Source: Dietzia alimentaria 72 (GTDB taxonomy: Bacteria; Actinomycetota; Actinomycetes; Mycobacteriales; Mycobacteriaceae). Taken from it: 64,000 nucleotides of DNA. The notes beneath the pieces are model-generated. The model searched no databases and had not been told where the DNA came from. It saw nothing but the letters and a program-made list of their open reading frames with translations. The stretch spans positions 1-64,000 of the forward strand of contig NZ_AGFF01000012.1 in assembly GCF_000226215.1 (NCBI RefSeq), given 5' to 3'. Below are positions 58,990 to 64,000 of the stretch, piece after piece; positions within the stretch are counted from its first letter, which is position 1; the number at the start of each line of letters is the position of its first letter. The translations under genes were made by a program, and so were the position numbers.

Positions 58990-59949
58990 ATGAGCCTCCT
59001 ACGCGTCGCCTCAACCCTCGCCGCCGCCGTCGCCGTGGCGCTCGGGTCGGGTGGCACGGCCCACGCGAACGCCACCGATCCGAGCGCCCGGGCGCCGCTG
59101 CCCGTGTCGTACAACTTCCTCAGCGGTGCCGCGATGGCGATCACCCAGCCGGGGGCCCAGCTGTCGGGCGCGAACGATTGGTCGTGCCGCCCGTCGGCCG
59201 CCAAGCCCCGGCCGGTGGTGTTGGTCCACGGCACGGCGGGCGGGGGCGTGACCAACTGGCCAACCTACGGGCCGCTGCTGCACAACGAGGGGTATTGCGT
59301 CTACACGCTCACCTACGGCGCACTCCCGGGGGTGCCGTACCCGTTCAGCGAGCTGGGCGGGCTGTCGGATATCGCCGGGGTGTCTGTTCCGCAGGTCGGG
59401 GAGTTCATCGACCGGGTCCTCGCCGCGACCGGCGCACAGCAGGTCGACCTGGTGGGCCACTCCCAGGGGACGCTGGTGTCGGGCATGGTGGCCAAGGTCG
59501 GGCGGCCGGGCCGCGTACACACCGTGGCCTCGCTCGCACCGCTGTGGGAGGGCTCGGGCGGAGGGATGAAGCAGTCGCTGGCCTCGATCCCCGGAGCGAC
59601 CGAGCAGATGAACAGCGCGTTGCCGCCCGCACTCGCCCAGATGGGGCCCGGCTCCGAAATGCTCGAGCAGTTGTGGGAGGGCGGGAGCCCGTACGCGCCG
59701 GGCGTGAACTACCTCAACGTGGCCACGCGCTACGACCAGCTCGTCACGCCCTTCACCTCCGGGCTGGTCCCCGGGGCGCTGACGACCAACGTGGTGGTCC
59801 AGGACGGCTGCGAACAGGATCTGTCCGAGCACCTGGCGGTCGCCTCCGACCCGCGTGCGGCCGACTATGTTCTGAACGCGCTTGATCCCGACACCGCCCG
59901 GCAGCCGCGCTGCGTAGCCATCGCTCCGATCCTCGGGCCCACCCCGTGA
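58990..59949 (+). CDS. Secreted lipase/esterase (LipA/EstA-type), copy 1
   Basis: A 319-residue exported alpha/beta hydrolase. A signal peptide ends near AHANA (about residue 27). VVLVHGTAGGG is the oxyanion loop, and VDLVGHSQGTLVSG holds the nucleophile Ser158. Cysteines near 66, 103 and the C-terminal region could form disulfides. It resembles the secreted triacylglycerol lipase/EstA group of mycolic-acid bacteria. GATGAT lies 6 nt before the ATG (leaderless). Its stop overlaps the next lipase start. Confidence 0.85.
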   Translation: MSLLRVASTLAAAVAVALGSGGTAHANATDPSARAPLPVSYNFLSGAAMAITQPGAQLSGANDWSCRPSAAKPRPVVLVHGTAGGGVTNWPTYGPLLHNEGYCVYTLTYGALPGVPYPFSELGGLSDIAGVSVPQVGEFIDRVLAATGAQQVDLVGHSQGTLVSGMVAKVGRPGRVHTVASLAPLWEGSGGGMKQSLASIPGATEQMNSALPPALAQMGPGSEMLEQLWEGGSPYAPGVNYLNVATRYDQLVTPFTSGLVPGALTTNVVVQDGCEQDLSEHLAVASDPRAADYVLNALDPDTARQPRCVAIAPILGPTP

Positions 59950-60863
59950 TGGCCGGGGCGGCGGCCCCGGTGGCTGCGTCGATCTCGGCCGCAGCGCTCG
60001 TCGTCGTCGTCGCCGGAGCCGCGGCGGCGCAGGAAGTCCCGTGGCGGTGGTGGGACGGCGCGGCCTACCAGCTCACCCATGGTCTCGAAGACCCGCCGGG
60101 CCTCAACCGCGACGACTGCCGGCCCGACCCCGGCCACCCCGAACCGGTGATCCTGGTCCACGGCACCGGACTCAACGGCGGCAACTCCTGGGCGGCGTAC
60201 GGCGCCGAGCTGGCGGCCGACGGGTTCTGTGTGTGGGCACCGACCATCGGTGCGCCGCCCGGACTTGGATCCACCGGCGGTCTCGACTCGCTCACCGGGG
60301 CCTCGGCTCTGCAGCTGGCCGCGGAGATCGACCGCGTGCGCGGCCTCACCGGGGCTGGGAAGGTCGACCTGGTGGGGCACTCGCAAGGAGCGATCGTGGC
60401 CTCGTACGTGGCCGCGGCGGTTCGACCGGAGGCGGTGCGGACCGTCGTCACGCTGGGGGTCGACCCCGCCGGTTTCGGCGGGGGCCCGCCGGAGTTCGTC
60501 ACCGACGCACTCGGGGTGCTCTCCGCGGAGACCTCACGCCGGGATGCCGAGGCGGCCGACGCCTGGCTGGGAGATGACGGCGTGCCCTTCGCCCGCGGAA
60601 GTCGCCACGTCTCCCTCGTCTCGGACTACGACGAGCTCACCGGGGTCGTTGCCTCCCCCGAGGTATCGGCGGACGTGGACTTCACCCTGGTCCGCCTGCA
60701 GGACGGGTGCGAGGTCGACCGTTCGGGACACCTCACGGTGCTCGCCTCACCCCGCGCGGTGGACCTGGTGTCGGATGCGCTCGGCGGCGCCCATCACTGG
60801 CCGCCTCGGTGCGTGGCAGCGGACGGCGTCGTCGGTGTGCTCTCGCCTGTGCCCTCGCGCTAG
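59946..60863 (+). CDS. Secreted lipase/esterase, copy 2
   Basis: A 305-residue paralogue of the preceding gene. It has a signal peptide (about 1-28, ending AAAAQ), VILVHGTGLNGGNSW, and VDLVGHSQGAIVASY with Ser146; late DGCEVDRSGHL provides the catalytic His, as DGCEQDLSEHL does in copy 1. The GTG start overlaps the copy 1 stop (GTGA), so both are made together. Sequence divergence outside the motifs suggests an old duplication with different substrates. Confidence 0.85.
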   Translation: MMAGAAAPVAASISAAALVVVVAGAAAAQEVPWRWWDGAAYQLTHGLEDPPGLNRDDCRPDPGHPEPVILVHGTGLNGGNSWAAYGAELAADGFCVWAPTIGAPPGLGSTGGLDSLTGASALQLAAEIDRVRGLTGAGKVDLVGHSQGAIVASYVAAAVRPEAVRTVVTLGVDPAGFGGGPPEFVTDALGVLSAETSRRDAEAADAWLGDDGVPFARGSRHVSLVSDYDELTGVVASPEVSADVDFTLVRLQDGCEVDRSGHLTVLASPRAVDLVSDALGGAHHWPPRCVAADGVVGVLSPVPSR

Positions 60864-60881
60864 CTGAGCCGGCCAGCGGGC

Positions 60882-61805
60882 TCAGTAGTTCCAGTCGCCC
60901 TGGCCGTCAAAGGCGCCGAAGCGGTGTCCGGGGCTGTTCTTGACGATGAACGGGTCGCCGTTGCGACTGTTGTCGTAGAACCAGCGCGCGTCTTCCGGGC
61001 TGACGTTGATGCAGCCATGGGAGACGTTGCGGACGCCCTGGTCAGCGATCGACCAGGGTGCCGAGTGGATGTAGATGCCGTCGTAGCTGAGCCGGACCGC
61101 GTCATTGACGATGGTGTTGTAGCCACCGTTCTCGATCCGTAGGCCGAACGACTCCGAGTTCATACGCACCTCGCGGCCGCGCTGGCCGGTGTAGTAGGTG
61201 CCGTTGTAGGTGTCCCAGCCCGGCCTGCCCGCGGAGGCCCGCATGGTGCGGACGTGTTGGCCGTTGCGGGTGACGGTGACCAGGTGGGTGTTGTTGTCGT
61301 ACTCGGTGACCAGCGCGTCGCCGGTGCGGAAGGACTGCTGCCGCTTGCCGCCGGCCCAGATGGTGACCGAGGTGTTGGCGGGCCAGAAGTGGTGCGGTCG
61401 CCAACGGACCTCCGTGTCGCTCACCCAGTAAAACTTGCCGGCCACACCAGGTTCGGAGCGGATGCCGATTGTCGCTTCGGCGCGTGCCCGGTCCCTGATG
61501 GGCCTGTCGAAGTAGAACATGATCGGTTGCGCCACACCCACGACCTCATCCGGGGTCGGGAAAATGTTCACGCCGCCGTACTCGGTGGCCGGGCGCTGGG
61601 GTCCGATAACGGGATAACTGAGCACCGGCATGGCCGCGACGCCCGGGATGGTCGGGGTGAACAGCGGTGCGCTCTCGAGCTGCGGCAGGCCGGGCGGACT
61701 GATCGGCATCACGGACTGGGCGTTGGCGGCGGGGGCCAACCCCAGCACGAGCCCGGCAGCAGCGAGGACCGCCGCCACGATCGTTGATCGGGTCGAACGG
61801 GACAT
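60882..61805 (-). CDS. L,D-transpeptidase (YkuD), copy 1
   Basis: A 307-residue exported enzyme forming 3-3 peptidoglycan cross-links or anchoring proteins. A signal peptide (1-29, ANAQ) is followed by a Pro-rich spacer, an Ig-like domain (about 85-160, KFYWVSDTEVRWRPHHFWP) and the YkuD domain with IHSAPWS (His247) and VSHGCINVSP (His263, Cys265). The C-terminus FGAFDGQGDWNY is shared with copy 2. AGGAG precedes the ATG. It is downstream of copy 2 on the same strand with a 243-nt gap. Confidence 0.93.
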   Translation of the reverse strand: MSRSTRSTIVAAVLAAAGLVLGLAPAANAQSVMPISPPGLPQLESAPLFTPTIPGVAAMPVLSYPVIGPQRPATEYGGVNIFPTPDEVVGVAQPIMFYFDRPIRDRARAEATIGIRSEPGVAGKFYWVSDTEVRWRPHHFWPANTSVTIWAGGKRQQSFRTGDALVTEYDNNTHLVTVTRNGQHVRTMRASAGRPGWDTYNGTYYTGQRGREVRMNSESFGLRIENGGYNTIVNDAVRLSYDGIYIHSAPWSIADQGVRNVSHGCINVSPEDARWFYDNSRNGDPFIVKNSPGHRFGAFDGQGDWNY

Positions 61806-61986
61806 GGGTACTCCTGAGAACTACGAGGGGATGACCTTCAGGATATGCATAGGTGTCGACGGTATGTCGTTGCCCCTGGCAAATTTGTTTCTCCGGCTAC
61901 CTCAGGCGCCTGCGAGACCTATCGGATTGCGCTACGCCCATGGGGTCCCGCAGGCGTGGCGCAGTCTGATGGGTCTCGCGACTTCC

Positions 61987-62019
61987 GCTGCATCTGAATC
62001 TGCATCTGCATCTGCCGCT
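61987..62019. repeat. Short GCATCT-type hexamer repeat
   Basis: About five hexamers of the kind GCATCT/GAATCT lie between the two L,D-transpeptidase genes; non-coding and prone to slippage. Confidence 0.7.
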
Positions 62020-62048
62020 ACCCCGACCACCGCCTCCGCCCCGATTCG

Positions 62049-62969
62049 TCAGTAGTTCCAGTCGCCTTGTCCGTCGAACGCCCCGAATTGCCGGCCGGGG
62101 CCGCCTGTCACGATGAACGGGTCGCCGTTGCCGGTGTTGTCGTAGTACCAGCTCGCGTCCTCCGGGCTGATGTTGATGCAGCCGTGGGAGACGTTGCGGA
62201 CGCCCTGGTCAGCGATCGACCACGGGGCCGAATGGATGAAGATCCCGTCGTAGCTCAGGCGCACGCCATCGTTGACGGTGGTGTCATAGCCACCCGCATC
62301 GCGAGCGAGGCCCCAGGTGGAGGAATCCATGCGGACCTCACGGGCCCGCCAACCGTTGTAGTAGGTCCCGTTGTGGGTGGCGAAGGCGTCGCGACCGGCC
62401 GAGGCACGCATGGTCCGCTCGACCCGGCCGTTGCGGGTCACGGTGATGAGGTGTGTGTTGTCGTCGTATGTCGACACCACGGCGTCACCGGTACGGAAGA
62501 CGTGTTCGTTCCCTCCGGCCCACACGGTGACGGCGGTGCCCGCCGGCCAGAACTCGTGGGGGCGCCAACGGAGTTCGGTATCGCTGACCCAGTAGAACTT
62601 GCCCTCCACTGCGGGGGCGGTGCGGATCCCCACCGAGCCCTCGGCGGCGGCGCGGTCGCCGACGGGGCGGTCGAAGGTGATCATCACCGGCTGCGCGATG
62701 CCCACCGTCTCGTTCTGGGTGGGGTAGACCGAGGCCACCGCGGCGTCGATGGACGGGCGCGCCGGGGCGGCGACCGGGATGGTGAGGGCGGCCATGCCGG
62801 GGATCCCGGGGAGGGAGAGCGGCGCGGTCTCCATCCCGAGGGCCCCCGCCGAGCCGGACGAGCCGAGTGATCCGGTGAGTGACTGCCCGGAGGCGGCGGG
62901 GGAGAGGCCGACGACGACGAGGCCGGCCGTGGTCAGCAGGGTCGCGATCGACCGGGATCGGCGGGACAT
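62049..62969 (-). CDS. L,D-transpeptidase (YkuD), copy 2
   Basis: A 306-residue paralogue of copy 1, alike along its length. Signal peptide (about 1-28), Gly/Ser-rich spacer, Ig-like domain (KFYWVSDTELRWRPHEFWP) and YkuD domain with His246 and SHGCINISP (Cys264). The two differ most in the spacer and around residues 185-225 near the substrate lid. The ATG at 62969 has GAGGAG 5 nt upstream; the frame runs on to 63059 but without signal-peptide character. Confidence 0.93.
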   Translation of the reverse strand: MSRRSRSIATLLTTAGLVVVGLSPAASGQSLTGSLGSSGSAGALGMETAPLSLPGIPGMAALTIPVAAPARPSIDAAVASVYPTQNETVGIAQPVMITFDRPVGDRAAAEGSVGIRTAPAVEGKFYWVSDTELRWRPHEFWPAGTAVTVWAGGNEHVFRTGDAVVSTYDDNTHLITVTRNGRVERTMRASAGRDAFATHNGTYYNGWRAREVRMDSSTWGLARDAGGYDTTVNDGVRLSYDGIFIHSAPWSIADQGVRNVSHGCINISPEDASWYYDNTGNGDPFIVTGGPGRQFGAFDGQGDWNY

Positions 62970-63277
62970 CGTTCTCCTCGAGCAGTTGGCCGCAGCGTGG
63001 CGCGGCGGCGGACGAAGCTTCCAGGGACTGAGGTCGGTGCGACCGTAATCGACCGCCACGCACCATTAGTCCCAACTGTCACATGCGCAACATGGATAAC
63101 AGTACATCCGAGACCTCGTGCGTGTACATCTGTTGGCCGACAGCGGATCGCGGCTCGTGGCGATCCCTGTCGCGAAGTTTCCAATGTTCATTGGTAATGG
63201 CGCCCGTCGAGCTGCAGGTAGATGGATCGGGCCTTCTTGTTGACCAGAAGTCAACGACGAAATGCCTGTTCATGGGA
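62970..63277. other. Intergenic region, L,D-transpeptidase promoter side
   Basis: No gene is supported. Short open frames on both strands around 63066-63292 are Cys/Trp/Ser-rich and lack ribosome binding sites. The base composition is lower in GC than the neighbours. It should carry the minus-strand promoter of L,D-transpeptidase copy 2, which I cannot place exactly. Confidence 0.5.
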
Positions 63278-63306
63278 TTGCCTAGCAATTAGATGCAACA
63301 TAGACT
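63278..63306 (+). promoter_or_regulatory. Strong-looking promoter of a candidate small RNA
   Basis: TTGCCT (63278-63283) and TAGACT (63301-63306) are separated by exactly 17 nt, close to a housekeeping sigma consensus. No coding region follows on this strand before a terminator. Confidence 0.72.
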
Positions 63307-63312
63307 CTCCTC

Positions 63313-63523
63313 AGTCACCGCCCGGGGGTCGGTGGCGATGTGAAGTGCCGGTGAGGGGACCGCTACTTCACGCTGAGGGGCCGGTCTGAGGACCGGAGCA
63401 CCTGAGGGGGTGCTGGCCCGCAGCCTTCAAGGCATGCGAGGAAATTCGGTCGTGTCGGATTCGCCGGCCGAGAGAGAAACGGCGTCGGACGCTGAGGGGC
63501 TCCGGCGCCGTTTCTCTATTTAG
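63313..63523 (+). ncRNA. Candidate structured small RNA with G-rich loops
   Basis: A predicted RNA of about 210 nt from the promoter to the terminator hairpin. Successive hairpins: 63316-63334 (CACCG/CGGTG, loop CCCGGGGGT), 63340-63371 (GTGAAGT/ACTTCAC plus CGGT/ACCG, loop GAGGGG), 63381-63396 (CCGGT/ACCGG, loop CTGAGG) and 63397-63414 (AGCACC/GGTGCT, loop TGAGGG). TGAGG appears five times, always in a loop or linker, including the terminator loop. I do not recognise it as 6S, 6C, Ms1, tmRNA or RNase P RNA. Downstream is a convergent gene, so a riboswitch is unlikely. Confidence 0.65.
63473..63523 (+). terminator. Terminator of the candidate small RNA
   Basis: Perfect 12-bp arms AGAGAAACGGCG and CGCCGTTTCTCT enclose a 21-nt loop containing CTGAGGGG; ATTTA follows. 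Confidence 0.82.
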
Positions 63524-63569
63524 CCTCCGAACATGTGCGTGGGGCCCGTCGGCTTTGACGCGGGCCCGG

Positions 63570-64000
63570 TCAGGCGAGCAGTTCGACAGCGACCCGGTGT
63601 AGACCGGCGAGCGCCTCGGCTTCCGCCTCCGGCGAGCGCGGCGTCTCCGGGCCGAGCAGCACGAGATGCCATAGGTCGTTGTCCGCCACCAGGATCGTGT
63701 GCACCTCGATTCCGCCGCCGGTCGGTGCGGCCGCGCAGTCGATGTACGAGGTGGGCAGCTTGGGATTAACCGGCGCCGGTGCCTCAGGTGCACCGGGTGC
63801 AGCCTCTCCGGCTGCCACCTTCGCGCCCCGGATCCCGGAGCACGCATAGCGCACGCCCAACAGGGTGGCCTGCTCAGCCAAGGCCGCTCCGGCGCCTCCG
63901 CGCGGTTTGACGACCCCGGCGGCGAACGTGTCGGGCACGATCTCGGGATCGAACACGGGCGTCGTGGTGGCGTCGCCCGGTGCGCTCGTCCCGCCGGCAT
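63570..64000 (-). CDS. C-terminal part of an unknown protein, cut by the window edge
   Basis: The frame is open from the window end to the stop at 63570 and gives at least 142 residues without a convincing start, so the gene continues to the right. I do not recognise the family. It contains KLPTSYIDCAAAPTGGGIEV and a beta-rich HTILVADNDLWHLVLLG region and ends in a helix (EAEALAGLHRVAVELLA). One Cys pair (ACSG and DCAA) may form a disulfide, suggesting an exported protein. Another frame reaching 64000 is Arg-rich and looks like a shadow. Confidence 0.6.
   Translation of the reverse strand, partial: AGGTSAPGDATTTPVFDPEIVPDTFAAGVVKPRGGAGAALAEQATLLGVRYACSGIRGAKVAAGEAAPGAPEAPAPVNPKLPTSYIDCAAAPTGGGIEVHTILVADNDLWHLVLLGPETPRSPEAEAEALAGLHRVAVELLA

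Noticed and set aside
57912-59255. 447-residue minus-strand frame opposite the BASS transporter and lipase
   Set aside because: Low-complexity Asp/His/Glu translation crossing two good plus-strand genes.
63083-63292. 69-residue plus-strand open frame near the small RNA promoter
   Set aside because: No ribosome binding site, Cys/Ser/Trp-rich random-looking composition, and it covers the -35 element of the RNA promoter.

Overview
High-GC, gene-dense actinobacterial chromosome. GTG starts are common, genes are packed with frequent 4-nt ATGA/GTGA overlaps, and many starts lie 6-7 nt after a TANNNT hexamer, as in leaderless transcripts. An MmpL3-type trehalose monomycolate flippase, the arabinofuranosyltransferase AftD, a DUF3068 envelope protein and a DUF2613 mini-protein place it among the mycolic-acid bacteria (Mycobacteriales/Corynebacteriales). 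Together with ectABC, the content fits a Dietzia-like organism best; the genus is inferred. I see no rRNA, tRNA, CRISPR, insertion sequence or prophage.

Layout. 0.4-2.8 kb: ectoine operon ectABC without ectD. 2.9-11.7 kb: mixed metabolism (PIG-L deacetylase, DUF2332, glutathionyl-hydroquinone-reductase-like protein, GtrA, TRIC channel, tag, lipoprotein NagZ, nitronate monooxygenase, SRPBCC). 11.8-12.7 kb: two unlisted 53-54-residue proteins in duplicated transcription units. 12.8-18.1 kb: argJ with a SnoaL-like partner, a Tat-type hydrolase, and a tetR-fadD6 operon with its own palindromic operator. 18.2-46.1 kb: an envelope block collinear, as I remember it, with M. tuberculosis Rv0236A-Rv0204c: DUF2613, aftD, acyltransferase, DUF3068, an additional flippase, GT-C membrane protein, GT4 glycosyltransferase, methyltransferase, aldehyde dehydrogenase, a three-gene two-component operon, pckA, a three-gene GTPase-like operon, trmB, a NYN-like protein, mmpL3 and a UPF0104 protein. 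46.1-53.1 kb: GH25 lysozyme, Crp/Fnr regulator facing ctaD across an FNR box, pentapeptide-repeat protein, lipoprotein, DUF4395 and a PYGQ-repeat membrane protein. 53.1-64 kb: M13 peptidase, NAD(P)-dependent dehydrogenase-like protein, sulfatase plus BASS transporter, tandem secreted lipases, two L,D-transpeptidases and a candidate structured small RNA.

How they work together. Much of the window serves the mycomembrane: mycolate export (MmpL3), arabinan and lipomannan/LAM maturation (AftD, DUF3068, GT-C, GT4, acyltransferase), peptidoglycan cross-linking and turnover (two L,D-transpeptidases, NagZ, GH25) and secreted lipases. Metabolic regulation is visible as operator sequences: a palindrome ahead of tetR-fadD6, a KstR-like box at the aldehyde dehydrogenase promoter, an FNR box ahead of ctaD, and two palindromes ahead of DUF4395.

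The strongest candidates for undescribed biology are (1) a promoter-terminator-bounded RNA of about 210 nt at 63.3-63.5 kb with G-rich hairpin loops carrying a repeated TGAGG motif, and (2) the duplicated small-protein units at 11.8-12.6 kb, which encode Lys/Arg-free amphipathic mini-proteins reminiscent of corynebacterial PorA/PorH channels.
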